Shown here: positions 1 through 8,397 of the stretch, in pieces
How the letters are laid out: each line of letters begins with the position of its first letter
Position numbering within the stretch: position 1 is the first letter of the stretch
Assembly (NCBI GenBank): GCA_020849655.1
Contig: JADLFU010000046.1
Span: 1-47,917, forward strand
DNA from: Polyangiaceae bacterium
GTDB lineage: Bacteria; Myxococcota_A; Polyangia; Polyangiales; Polyangiaceae
Reading direction: 5' to 3'
DNA length: 47,917 nt
The notes under the pieces: generated by a model
The model's input: the letters and a program-made list of their open reading frames with translations, nothing else
Told to the model about the DNA's origin: nothing
Databases searched by the model: none
Position numbers and translations under genes: made by a program

Positions 1-705
1 GTGCTGCTCGTCTCCGCGACGCTCGGCCTCTCGGCCGTGTCGGTCTCCCTCGCGCTGCCGAGGCTGGGCGTCGCCGGCGAGCGGAGGGCGCTCTCGCGCG
101 AGGCGCTCGCCGCCGGTGTGAGGTTCGTGTTTCAGGAGCGGCTGGTGCTCGGGACGATCACGCTCGATCTGTTCGCGGTGCTGCTGGGCGGCGCGACGGC
201 GCTGTTGCCCGCCGTGGCGCGCGACGTGCTGCACACGGGGCCGTCGGGCCTCGGCGTGCTGCGCGCGGCGCCCGCGGTCGGCGCGGCGCTGACGGCCGCC
301 GCGCTCGCGAGGTGGCCCATCGTGCGCGGCGCCGGCAAGAAGCTCCTCCTGTCGGTGCTCGGGTTCGGCGCGGCGACGGTGGGCTTCGGGCTGTCACGGA
401 GCCTGTGGCTCTCGGTCGCGCTGCTCGCGCTCGCGGGCGCGTTCGACATGATCAGCGTCGTCGTGCGGCAGGTGGTGCTGCAGCTCGCGACGCCCGACGA
501 GATGCGCGGGCGGGTGTCGTCGGTGAACATGGTGTTCATCGGCGCGTCGAACGAGCTCGGCGAGCTCGAGTCGGGCCTCGCCGCGGCGTGGCTCGGCCTC
601 GTGCCGGCGATCGTCGCGGGCGGCGTCGGGACGATGCTCGTGGTCGCGGTGGTCGCGGTCGCGTTCCCGCGGCTGCGGCGCATCGATCGGCTCACCGAGG
701 CGTGA
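1..705 (+). CDS. MFS transporter, C-terminal part (cut by window edge)
   Basis: The visible 234 residues are a hydrophobic, multi-helix protein. Helix-sized Leu/Val/Ala segments alternate with short basic loops such as RLRRIDRLTEA at the end. This matches the C-terminal half of major facilitator superfamily exporters of the EntS/MFS_3 type, which act in the inner membrane; the GRVSSVNMVFIGASNELGE stretch near residue 170 is typical of that group. Family members are about 400 residues, so the GTG at base 1 is probably internal and the gene starts before the window. The substrate cannot be inferred. Its stop codon overlaps the end of the convergent gene by 14 bases. Confidence 0.8.
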   Translation: MLLVSATLGLSAVSVSLALPRLGVAGERRALSREALAAGVRFVFQERLVLGTITLDLFAVLLGGATALLPAVARDVLHTGPSGLGVLRAAPAVGAALTAAALARWPIVRGAGKKLLLSVLGFGAATVGFGLSRSLWLSVALLALAGAFDMISVVVRQVVLQLATPDEMRGRVSSVNMVFIGASNELGELESGLAAAWLGLVPAIVAGGVGTMLVVAVVAVAFPRLRRIDRLTEA

Positions 706-1663
706 TCTCGGGCACGCCGGTCGCGGGCGCGGGCTGGGCCGTGTCGAGCGTCGCGCCGAACGTGAGCCGCACGGCCCAGTACGACTCGACGCGATCGAAC
801 AGCGGCCTGTCGTACGGCACGATCAGCGACAGCGCCGGCTGGAACGTGCGCGTCAGCAGCCGCACGCTCGGCGACAGCGCGAACGCCGCGCGCTGGTTGT
901 CGGGCAGATCGGCGCTGAGGAAGTACACCTCCCACACCTCGAGGCCGAGGCCGAGCTCGTCGATGGGCTGGTAGCCGAGGTAGAGCGTCGTCCTGCTGAC
1001 GAGGTTCGCGGTGGGGATGCGCGCCTCGGCGACGAGCCCCTGGAAGCTGAACCCCTGCCGCAGCTGCATCGTCACGCGCCCGTCGACGACCCGCGCGTCG
1101 AGGAAGGGCGTGCCGGTGAAGGTGTTGTCGGCGAACGCGGGGAAATCCCAGGGCCGCACGACGCGGACGCCCTCCGCGACGGCCGCGTCCGCGGAGCTCG
1201 CGCCGCGCCTCCACGCGGGCACGACGAGCGACACGCCGCCGCCGTACGTGAGGCCCGTGCGGTCGGACCACGCCGCGCGCCCCCAGAGCTCGGGGTAGCC
1301 CGAGAGCAGGCGCCCGTCGGTGCCGCCGGGGGGCTTGCCGTACGCGGCCTCGGTCGCCGCGCCGACGAACCACCGCCGCGAGCGGCCCACCATCGCCTCG
1401 ACCTCCGCGCGCCCGACCCACGCGAACGAGCGATCCTGCGGGCCCGTGATCGCGTCCTTCGGCTTGATGCTGGCCCACGTCTGCTCGAACCCGAGCCAGA
1501 TCCCCCGGTGCGTCAGATCGGGGATCGAGGGCGGCGCCGGGTGGTCGGGCATCGCGCGCGGATCGAGCGTGTACCCGAAGAGCTCCGGCTCGGCCGCCGC
1601 GGGCGAACAGAGCGAGAGCACCGCCGCGCACGCGAGCGACGGGCGTCGGTGCGCGGCTCGCAT
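692..1663 (-). CDS. Predicted outer-membrane beta-barrel-like protein
   Basis: The 323-residue product begins with a signal peptide (RRPSLACAAVLSLCSPAAA, cleavage near residue 24). It continues with alternating hydrophobic and polar segments rich in Tyr, Trp and Phe and ends in strand-like sequence (VESYWAVRLTFGATL), as in periplasm-facing or outer-membrane beta proteins. I do not recognise a named family. It starts 10 bases after the lpxC-like stop, so it is the last gene of the FHA-lpxC operon, which fits a cell-envelope role. It runs convergently into the MFS gene with a 14-base overlap, leaving no room for an ordinary terminator. Confidence 0.7.
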   Translation of the reverse strand: MRAAHRRPSLACAAVLSLCSPAAAEPELFGYTLDPRAMPDHPAPPSIPDLTHRGIWLGFEQTWASIKPKDAITGPQDRSFAWVGRAEVEAMVGRSRRWFVGAATEAAYGKPPGGTDGRLLSGYPELWGRAAWSDRTGLTYGGGVSLVVPAWRRGASSADAAVAEGVRVVRPWDFPAFADNTFTGTPFLDARVVDGRVTMQLRQGFSFQGLVAEARIPTANLVSRTTLYLGYQPIDELGLGLEVWEVYFLSADLPDNQRAAFALSPSVRLLTRTFQPALSLIVPYDRPLFDRVESYWAVRLTFGATLDTAQPAPATGVPEITPR

Positions 1664-1673
1664 CGGCGCGGGT

Positions 1674-2495
1674 CTAGCACGGCGCGGGGTGGATCCAGTC
1701 GACCCGCGTGAGCGCGCCCTCGGCGAGCGCCGCGCGGACGAACGCGTGCGTCGCCGCGTGCCCAGGACGCACGGCCGAGACGCGACCTCGCGGCGGCCCG
1801 CCGTACAGCGCGAGATCGCCGATGAGGTCGAGCAGCTTGTGGCGCGCGGGCTCGTCCGGCCACGCGAGCTCGCACCCCGGCGCGAGGCCCGCGTCGTCGA
1901 ACACGACGACCGCGTCCATCGGCACCGCGCGCGCCCTGCCCCGCGCGAGGAGCGCGGCGTGATCGCGCGCGAACCCGAACGTCCGCGCCGGCGCGATCTC
2001 CCGCGCGAACTCGGCCGGATCGCCGTGAAAGACGGCCCGCTGCGCGCCGATCAGCGGGTGGTCGAACTCGACGTCGCACGAGAGCGACACCTCGCCCGCG
2101 GGCTCGATCGCGTACACGCTCGCGCCCACCTCGAGGCGCCACGCGCGCGCGACGACGAGGCGCGGCGAGGACGGCGCGACGCCGAGCGCGCCGAGCGCCC
2201 GCGTGATCTCCGCCGCGCCGCCGTCGAGCAGCGGCACCTCTCCCCCGTCCACCTCGACGGCGACGCCCGAGCGCAGCCCCAGGCCGCCGAGCGCCGCCGC
2301 GGCGTGCTCGACGAGATCGAGCGTGGCGTCGCCGACCGCGATCGAGACGCCCTGATCGACGCGCGCGACCGACGGAGCCGACAGCTCGACGGACGCGGCG
2401 CCCACGACGAACCGCGACGGGCCAGCGACACGTCGCAGGAAGATCGTCGCCGGTCGCCCGCCGTGGAGCCCGACGCCCGAGAGCCGCGCGCTCAC
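1674..2495 (-). CDS. lpxC: UDP-3-O-acyl-N-acetylglucosamine deacetylase (LpxC), short form
   Basis: LpxC is the zinc deacetylase that commits UDP-3-O-acyl-GlcNAc to lipid A synthesis in the cytoplasm. The 273 residues keep the key elements: GVGLHGG at 7-13, the E63-H64 pair in LVEHAAAALGGLG (base plus zinc ligand), DHPLIG near 145, ARTFGF at 170-175, H219/D223 in RHKLLDLIGDLALYG (zinc ligands) and H246 in the PGHA motif. It is about 30 residues shorter than typical LpxC (about 305), mostly in the inter-domain and C-terminal parts. The GTG start overlaps the stop of the FHA gene as GTGA, implying coupled translation. It may be a second, diverged LpxC; the genome copy number cannot be seen. Confidence 0.85.
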   Translation of the reverse strand: MSARLSGVGLHGGRPATIFLRRVAGPSRFVVGAASVELSAPSVARVDQGVSIAVGDATLDLVEHAAAALGGLGLRSGVAVEVDGGEVPLLDGGAAEITRALGALGVAPSSPRLVVARAWRLEVGASVYAIEPAGEVSLSCDVEFDHPLIGAQRAVFHGDPAEFAREIAPARTFGFARDHAALLARGRARAVPMDAVVVFDDAGLAPGCELAWPDEPARHKLLDLIGDLALYGGPPRGRVSAVRPGHAATHAFVRAALAEGALTRVDWIHPAPC

Positions 2496-3442
2496 ACGCC
2501 GACGAGGTAGTTCTTCTTGAACAGCTTCGCGAGCGCCTCGGCCGTCTCGAGGTCCATCTGCGGGCTCTTGTTGAGGACGGCCTCGAGGGTGCCGTAGTTG
2601 TGCGCGAGCTGCAGCACCTCGAGCTCCTCGGGCGACAGATCCTTCAGCGGCGGCAACAGCAGGGGCGGCAGCGCGATCTTGGCGCGAGGCTCCGGCAGCT
2701 GGTCCCGCAGCGCCGCGAACTCGTCGATCTGCCGCAGCCCTTCCATCAAGAGCTCGGGCACGCTGACGTCGATCTCGTTCGGCTTCGGGTCGTCGTCGGG
2801 CGGGTCGAGATCGAACAGGCCCTTCTGCCAGGTGAGCATGCGGAACAGCGATTTCAGCGGCGGGACGTCGTCGAGATCGTTGATGATCGCCCAGTAGAGC
2901 GCGCCCTTGCGCAGGTAGATCTTGCCGACGTCGTCCTCGGTGCGGATGACGAGCACGCCGTTCTTCTTCGAGGTCGAGAGCAGCTGCAAGAGATCGGGCA
3001 GCGGGATCTCCTCGATCGCGCCGGACATCGTGCGCACCTGAGAGGTGCGGCGCTGCGCCGCGACGCTCTCGAGGTCCTGCTTGACGGGCGCGGGCGCGGT
3101 GCCCTCGGTCGTGACGACCTTCAGGATGCTCGTGCCGACGAGGACGCGGTCGCCCTCCTTCAGCGGGCTCTTCTTGATCTTCTCGCCGTTGACGAACGTG
3201 CCGTTCGTGGAGCCGAAATCTTCGATCGCGAGCGCGTCGCCCTCCCAGAAGATGCGCGCGTGGCGCCGCGAGACCATGTCCTCGACGAGCACCATCTCGA
3301 GATCGCTCGATCGCCCGACGACGACCTCCTTGCCCGGCGCGAGCGGGAACTCTCCACCCTGGTACTTGCCCGAGATGAAGCGAAGCGCGAACGACCGCCG
3401 CCGACCGGGTAGCGGCGGAGGTTTGGGGAGGTTGTCTGCCAT
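2492..3442 (-). CDS. FHA domain plus DUF4388 (PatA-type) protein
   Basis: Residues about 18-110 form a forkhead-associated domain with the classic GRSSDLEMVL, SRRHARI and GSTNGTFVNG signatures that bind phosphothreonine. Residues about 140-235 match DUF4388, the PatA N-terminal-like domain common in myxobacterial signalling proteins (SGAIEEIPLPDLLQLL, NGVLVIR, GKIYLRKGALYWA). The tail is helical with repeated acidic Leu-rich segments. Such proteins are cytoplasmic adaptors read by Ser/Thr kinases. It is the first gene of a three-gene minus operon (then lpxC and an envelope protein), which suggests phospho-dependent control of envelope synthesis; this is inference only. Confidence 0.85.
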   Translation of the reverse strand: MADNLPKPPPLPGRRRSFALRFISGKYQGGEFPLAPGKEVVVGRSSDLEMVLVEDMVSRRHARIFWEGDALAIEDFGSTNGTFVNGEKIKKSPLKEGDRVLVGTSILKVVTTEGTAPAPVKQDLESVAAQRRTSQVRTMSGAIEEIPLPDLLQLLSTSKKNGVLVIRTEDDVGKIYLRKGALYWAIINDLDDVPPLKSLFRMLTWQKGLFDLDPPDDDPKPNEIDVSVPELLMEGLRQIDEFAALRDQLPEPRAKIALPPLLLPPLKDLSPEELEVLQLAHNYGTLEAVLNKSPQMDLETAEALAKLFKKNYLVGV

Positions 3443-3467
3443 CGCGAAGAGCCCGTGCTCGCCGCGC

Positions 3468-3473
3468 AGTCTA
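3468..3473 (-). promoter_or_regulatory. Candidate -10 hexamer TAGACT for the FHA operon
   Basis: On the minus strand TAGACT fits the TANNCT pattern seen before other genes here. It lies 25 bases before the FHA start, which would give a short leader of roughly 18 bases. No clear -35 box is visible. Confidence 0.35.
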
Positions 3474-3557
3474 GGTTCCGCGCGCGCGGAGGGTCAAGCA
3501 AACGGGCGCGGAATGTTCGCCCCCGTCGCCGCGCCGCTCGATCGTGTAGGAGGGCGC

Positions 3558-4601
3558 ATGGCCCCGCTCCTCGCCGGCGAAGGCGACCCCCTCGGCACCC
3601 ACCGCGCGCTGTCCCCGGAGGGCGCGCTCCCGCAGCCCGCGCTGCGCGTCGACAACGATTTCTCGCGCGTGTTCGCGACGGAGCTGCTCGTCGACGTCGA
3701 GGTGCTGAACCTCGACGCGGCGAGCTTCCGGCAGATGGAGGAGGCGGGGGGCGGCCCGGACGGCGTGCGGCGCCTCGTCGCCGAGACCGTCGCGGCGCGC
3801 GGCAAGCAGCACAACCCCGTCACGGGCTCGGGCGGGATGCTCCTCGGGAGGATCGCGTGGGTCGGGCCGAGCGTGGCCGCGCGCGGGTTCGTCGCCGGCG
3901 ACCGGATCGCCACGCTGGCGTCGCTGTCCCTCACGCCGCTCTCGCTGTCGCGCCTCGGCGAGGTGCGCCCGGAGAGCGCGCAGCTGGACGTCGAGGGCCA
4001 GGCGGTCGTCTTCGCGTCGGCGCCGCTCGCCAGGCTGCCCGCGGATCTGCCGGAGCGCCTGGCGCTCGCCGCGCTCGACGTCGCGGGCGCGGCGCCGCAG
4101 ATCGCGCGGCGGGCGTCGCCGGGCGCGCGCGTCGTCGTGCTCGGCGCGGGCGGAAAATCAGGCGTCCTGTGCGCGGTCGAGGCGCGCAGGCGCGTCGGCC
4201 CCGCGGGGCGGGTCATCGGGCTGGAATCTCACGCCCCTTACGCTCGTGATCTCCGCGAGCTCGGCGTCTGCGACGAGGTCGTCGAGGTCGACGCGCGCGA
4301 CGCGATCGCCGTGCGAGACGCCGTGCGGAGCGCCGGAGGCGAGGCCGATCTCGTCGTCTCGTGCGTGAACGTGCCCGGCGTCGAGATGAGCGCGATCGTC
4401 GCCACGCGCGACCGCGGGACCGCGTACTTCTTCGCGATGAGCACGAGCTTCGGCGCGGCCGCGCTCGGCGCGGAGGGCGTCGGCAAGGACATCGACCTCG
4501 CGATCGGCAACGGCTACGCGCACGGGCACGCCGACCACACGCTCGCGCTGCTGCGCTCGGAGCCGCGGCTCCGCGCCCTGTTCGAGCGCCGCTACGGCTG
4601 A
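3558..4601 (+). CDS. kdd: L-erythro-3,5-diaminohexanoate dehydrogenase
   Basis: This enzyme oxidises L-erythro-3,5-diaminohexanoate to 5-amino-3-oxohexanoate with NAD(P)+ in the clostridial lysine fermentation pathway. The 347-residue product has the family signatures HNPVTGSGGMLLG (85-97), GDRIATLASLSLTPL (114-128), the nucleotide-binding GAGGKSG (196-202), SCVNVPGVEMSAI (268-280) and ALGAEGVGKDIDLAIGNGY (302-320). The ATG at 3558 has GGAGG five bases upstream and the length matches the family; the reading frame stays open further upstream, but that part is antisense to the FHA gene and is not credible. None of the other lysine fermentation genes (kamA, kamDE, kce, kal) is adjacent, which is unusual. 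Confidence 0.9.
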   Translation: MAPLLAGEGDPLGTHRALSPEGALPQPALRVDNDFSRVFATELLVDVEVLNLDAASFRQMEEAGGGPDGVRRLVAETVAARGKQHNPVTGSGGMLLGRIAWVGPSVAARGFVAGDRIATLASLSLTPLSLSRLGEVRPESAQLDVEGQAVVFASAPLARLPADLPERLALAALDVAGAAPQIARRASPGARVVVLGAGGKSGVLCAVEARRRVGPAGRVIGLESHAPYARDLRELGVCDEVVEVDARDAIAVRDAVRSAGGEADLVVSCVNVPGVEMSAIVATRDRGTAYFFAMSTSFGAAALGAEGVGKDIDLAIGNGYAHGHADHTLALLRSEPRLRALFERRYG

Positions 4602-4620
4602 TCAGGCGTGCCCACGAGCG

Positions 4621-4636
4621 CCACCGGTGGATTTTT
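4621..4636 (+). terminator. Possible weak terminator after kdd
   Basis: The palindrome CCACCGGTGG is followed directly by ATTTTT, 20 bases after the kdd stop. The stem is only 3-4 pairs once a loop is allowed, so this is weak. Confidence 0.35.
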
Positions 4637-4660
4637 CTCTTGCCACGGGTCAGGTCGTAT

Positions 4661-4693
4661 CCTACCTGCGCGCACCAAGTCGCCCAAGGTAGG
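4661..4693 (+). repeat. Inverted repeat CCTACCT-N19-AGGTAGG in leader of the lipoprotein gene
   Basis: Seven-base perfect arms at 4661-4667 and 4687-4693 lie just upstream of the Shine-Dalgarno sequence (CGGAGG, 4699-4704). They could form an RNA stem-loop in the 5' leader or bind a dimeric repressor. A weak promoter-like TTGCCA (4640-4645) lies upstream. Confidence 0.4.
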
Positions 4694-4709
4694 CGCTCGG
4701 AGGTGCTCG

Positions 4710-6314
4710 ATGTCTCGTAAGATCGCGTTCGCGTCGCTGCTGGTGGGGTCCCTGTGCGTCGGAGGCTGCGCGGCAGAGACGGCAGAGCGCCCCGAGCAGG
4801 CCGAGGCGGAGGACGCGTTCACGAGCGATCAGGCGACGCTGCTCGATCTCGACCTCGACGGCGAGGTGGTCGGCCCGTCGACGTCGAGCTCGACCGCGCT
4901 CATCAAGTCGCAGCTGTTCTTCACCGTCGGGCAGCTGAACGCCGAGCGCAGCGTCTCCCGGCTGTCGAAGCTCTCGCTGTCGAAGGTCACGCGCGCGTCG
5001 ATCGGCGGCGGCCTCGTGCGGGTCCGGTACCACGCGAAGCTGCCGGTCGCGTGGGGCTCGAAGACCGCCCTGCCCTCGTCGCTCGCGCTCACGCTCCCGC
5101 GGCGCGGCGACGCGAGCGGGCTCGCGACCTTCCGCGCTCGCTACGGCGCGACCTGCAGCGACGCCCCCGGCGACGTGACCGACGGCAACTTCTGGTACCA
5201 CTTCCGCCCGGCTGGCTGCGCGCTCGCGGCCGCCGACGTCACGCGCCCGACGGCCGCGGTGACGAGGAGCCCGAAGAACACGACCGGCAAGTACCCCGAG
5301 CTCGACCGCGTCTGGGAGGACGGCGCGCTGCAGGTCGTCGCCATCTTCGGCAAGTACGAGCGCGGCGCGACGACCACGAGCGACGCGGGCGTCGAGGCGT
5401 ACGACCGGTTCGTCGGCGCGCTCCGGGCCGAGTGGAGCGACGCCGCGACCACGCCCGCCGCGCTGCCCGCCACCGTCGACGCGTCGATCCCCGAGGTCAC
5501 GGTCGAGGCGGCGCTCGCCGACGGCCGCGCGATCATCGTGACGGTGAAGCTCGTCGATGAGCTGCGCAGCGAGGGGGCGGCCTTCGACAAGCGGTTCGCC
5601 GAGCTCACCCCCGGCGCCGATCTCGTGCTCTACAACGGGCACGCGGGCCTCGGGACGAACGTCGCCGCGCTGGCGCAGAAGGGCGCGTGGTTCCCCGGCA
5701 AGTATCAGATCCTGTTCGTCAACGGCTGCGACACCTTCGCGTACCAGGACGACACCCTCGCGAAGACCCGCGCCGCCTTGAACCCGACCGATCCCTCCGG
5801 CACGAAGCACCTCGACGTGCTGACGAACGCGATGCCCGCGTATTTCTCGTCGCTGCCGAGCGCCTCGATGGCGCTGCTCCGCGGGCTGACGGCCTCGACG
5901 CCGCGCACCTACGAGGCGATGTTCCGCGACATCGATCGGGCGCAGGTGGTCGTCGTCGACGGCGAGGAGGACAACACGTTCACGCCGGGCGCGGAGGCGC
6001 CGCCCCCCGTCGTCGAGGAGTCGGGGACGGTGACGTACAAGGAGCAGCGCGCGTACGAGACGTCGACGCTGCCCGCGGGGACGTACGCGTTCGAGATGAC
6101 CCCGGAGCCGTCGACGCCCGGCGGCGACGCGGATCTGCGCGTGCGGGTCGGCGCGAAGCCCGACGCGACGCAGACGTACAAGTGCCCCTCGTATCGCTAC
6201 AATTCCAACGAGCGCTGCGTCGTCACGCTCGCGTCGCCCGCGAAGGTCTACTTCACCGCCACAGGCGACAAGTCGACGGCGTCGTCGTACGTCATCCGCG
6301 CGTTCCGTCGCTGA
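4710..6314 (+). CDS. Secreted lipoprotein, possible clan-CD peptidase-like domain plus PPC-like tail
   Basis: The 534-residue product begins with a lipoprotein signal (SLLVGSLCVGGC, lipidated Cys20) and an acidic linker. Residues about 45-240 are of unknown fold. Residues 304-345 contain LVLYNGHAGLG (His311) and QILFVNGCDTFAY (Cys340), each at the end of a hydrophobic strand. That is the spacing of the catalytic His and Cys in caspase/gingipain/clostripain-like (clan CD) peptidases. Residues about 436-534 resemble a bacterial pre-peptidase C-terminal (PPC) beta domain, with a Cys pair at 492/503. ATG 4710 was chosen over the longer open frame because CGGAGG precedes it and the lipobox begins there. 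The peptidase assignment is inferred from motifs. The end overlaps the convergent kinase gene by 23 bases. Confidence 0.7.
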   Translation: MSRKIAFASLLVGSLCVGGCAAETAERPEQAEAEDAFTSDQATLLDLDLDGEVVGPSTSSSTALIKSQLFFTVGQLNAERSVSRLSKLSLSKVTRASIGGGLVRVRYHAKLPVAWGSKTALPSSLALTLPRRGDASGLATFRARYGATCSDAPGDVTDGNFWYHFRPAGCALAAADVTRPTAAVTRSPKNTTGKYPELDRVWEDGALQVVAIFGKYERGATTTSDAGVEAYDRFVGALRAEWSDAATTPAALPATVDASIPEVTVEAALADGRAIIVTVKLVDELRSEGAAFDKRFAELTPGADLVLYNGHAGLGTNVAALAQKGAWFPGKYQILFVNGCDTFAYQDDTLAKTRAALNPTDPSGTKHLDVLTNAMPAYFSSLPSASMALLRGLTASTPRTYEAMFRDIDRAQVVVVDGEEDNTFTPGAEAPPPVVEESGTVTYKEQRAYETSTLPAGTYAFEMTPEPSTPGGDADLRVRVGAKPDATQTYKCPSYRYNSNERCVVTLASPAKVYFTATGDKSTASSYVIRAFRR

Positions 6315-8385
6315 CCGCGGCGATGCGCGGCGGGAGCGGCGACTCGACCGCCTCGCCGGCGACCGGGACGAGCACGAGGAAGGTCGTCCCCTCGCCCTCG
6401 CGCGTCTTCACCTCGATGGCCCCGCCCGCGTCCTGGAGGATGCGCTGGCTGATCGCGAGGCCGAGCCCGGTGCCAGCGGCGCGCGTGGTGAAGAACGGGA
6501 CGAAGAGGTTCTGCAGGACGCCCGCCGACATCCCCGAGCCGGTGTCGGCGACCGACATCACGACGAACTCAGCCTCGCCGCGCGCCTGCCGCCGCGTCGA
6601 GATCGTGACGGTGCCGCGGCCGCTCATCGCCTGACGCGCGTTCTGCAGGAGGTTCATCAGCACCTGGCGCAGCTTCTCCGCGTCGATGCGCGCGAGCGGC
6701 AGCTCCTCGTCGAGCGCCAGCAAGAGCTCGACGTCGGAGAGCTCGGCGGAGAGCACCCGCAGCGTGCGCTGCACGACCGCGTTCACGTCGACCGGCGTCG
6801 GGGCGGCGCCCGTCGGGCGCGCGTAGTCGAGCACCGAGCGCACGACGCGGTCCAGGCGATCGACCTCCTCGAGGATGATGCCGACGAACTCGCGGCTCGC
6901 CGGATCGACCGCGCCGCCCGGGCCGGGCTCCGCGAGCAGCTGCGCCGCGCCCTTGATCGAGCCGAGCGGGTTCTTGATCTCGTGCGCGAGCCCTGCGGCC
7001 ATCTGCCCGAGCGCCGCCAGGCGGTCACGGCGCTTCAGCTCCGCGTAGCCGCGGCTGTTCTGCAGCACGACGCCGAGCTGCGCCGCCAGCCCCTCGAGCA
7101 GCGCGACGTCGTCGGCGGAGAACGGATCGCGCGCGCGATCGTCGACGACGACGAGCAGGCCCATCGGCTCGGGCGCCTCGGTGCGGATGGGCACGACCAC
7201 CGCGCCCTGCGGCGGCCCGAGCACGCGCGCGCTCGAGAGCAGCCGCTCCGCGTCGCCCTGCCCCGCCCCGTCCGCGGCGGAGGAGAGCGCGTCGAGCGAC
7301 ACGGGGCCGCGCGCGAGGGCGTCGAGCAGCGGGCCGAGCGCGGCCACCTCGAGCTCGGCGGGGGGCTGCGCGCCGCTCGACGACGCGAGCACGAGCACGC
7401 CTCGCTGCGCGTCGCGCACGTACAGGGAGACCGCGGTCGCCCGGCGCGACGTCCCGAGCGCGCTGACGACGACGCGCGCCGCCTCGTCGGGCTCGAGCAC
7501 GTACGCGAGGAGCTGCCGCGCCTCGCGCACGGTCGTCTCGAGCACGAAGCGGTCTCGAAAGAGCACCTGGTGGATCTTCTGGTCGACCTTCTGGCGCAGC
7601 GGCTCGAACAGGACGAGCACGACGATCGCGCCGAGGACGGCGTTCAGGTACATCGTGCTGAACCGCCCGATCACCGTGACGCACACGTAGAAGATGCCGG
7701 CCACGGCGAACGCGAGCGCCGTCGCGACCACGAGGCGCGCGAGCAGATCGTACAGATCGAGCAGCCGCTCCTCGCCGACCGACTGCGCGATCGCGAACAG
7801 GAAGATGACCGACAGCACGACGCCGACGGGCGGCAGCTCGGCGCCGACGAACCACAGGAAGTCGGCCATGCTGAACGTGAGGGCCAGGGCGCCGGTGAAC
7901 ACGAGGTACTGCGCGCGCCCGCGCACCGCGCGCGACGGGCTCTCGCGACCGCGCTTCGCGAAGCTCCAGAGCGCCGCCGCGAACAGCCCGAAGTCGTACC
8001 CGAACACGATCCCGCGCGCCCAGCCCTGCCCGTACGACGGCGAGAGCACGAGCACGGTGACGCCGATCGCGAGCAGCGTCGCGGTGCGCCGGAGCGGGCT
8101 CGCGCGCGGCGAGGGCGGAGGCGCGATCACCTCGAACAGCCGGATGGCGAACAGCGGCAGGAGCACCGCGAGCAGCGCGGTGAAGCGGGCCCAGATGCCC
8201 GCCTGGAAGAACCCGTAGAGCGCCTGCGCGAGGTACCAGAGGCCGACGTCGCCCGCGAACGCCGCGAAGACGCGGCTCTCCGGGTGCTTGCGGCCACGCA
8301 GGAGCACGCTCAGCGCGATCGCGAGGGCGAGCGCCGCGCACAGGACGAGCGTGCGCTTGCGGAGGTCGGACCCGAAGTCGACCAA
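6292..8385 (-). CDS. Membrane sensor histidine kinase with GAF domain
   Basis: The 697-residue protein has an N-terminal block of about seven to eight membrane helices (residues 12-260), then a GAF-like sensing domain (about 280-440). The kinase core follows: H-box GLAHEIKNPLGS with phospho-acceptor His468, N-box NLLQNA (578-583), G1 DTGSGM (614-619), FVPFFTT and G2 GTGLGL (638-643). It resembles NtrB/PrsK-type kinases that pair with sigma54 activators. The start is a TTG 12 bases after the small lipoprotein's stop, without a good Shine-Dalgarno site. It is the last gene of the aminotransferase-to-kinase gene string, two genes after a sigma54 activator that lacks a receiver domain, so its partner regulator is probably elsewhere. 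Confidence 0.9.
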   Translation of the reverse strand: MVDFGSDLRKRTLVLCAALALAIALSVLLRGRKHPESRVFAAFAGDVGLWYLAQALYGFFQAGIWARFTALLAVLLPLFAIRLFEVIAPPPSPRASPLRRTATLLAIGVTVLVLSPSYGQGWARGIVFGYDFGLFAAALWSFAKRGRESPSRAVRGRAQYLVFTGALALTFSMADFLWFVGAELPPVGVVLSVIFLFAIAQSVGEERLLDLYDLLARLVVATALAFAVAGIFYVCVTVIGRFSTMYLNAVLGAIVVLVLFEPLRQKVDQKIHQVLFRDRFVLETTVREARQLLAYVLEPDEAARVVVSALGTSRRATAVSLYVRDAQRGVLVLASSSGAQPPAELEVAALGPLLDALARGPVSLDALSSAADGAGQGDAERLLSSARVLGPPQGAVVVPIRTEAPEPMGLLVVVDDRARDPFSADDVALLEGLAAQLGVVLQNSRGYAELKRRDRLAALGQMAAGLAHEIKNPLGSIKGAAQLLAEPGPGGAVDPASREFVGIILEEVDRLDRVVRSVLDYARPTGAAPTPVDVNAVVQRTLRVLSAELSDVELLLALDEELPLARIDAEKLRQVLMNLLQNARQAMSGRGTVTISTRRQARGEAEFVVMSVADTGSGMSAGVLQNLFVPFFTTRAAGTGLGLAISQRILQDAGGAIEVKTREGEGTTFLVLVPVAGEAVESPLPPRIAAVSDGTRG

Positions 8386-8397
8386 CGGCCGCGCTCG

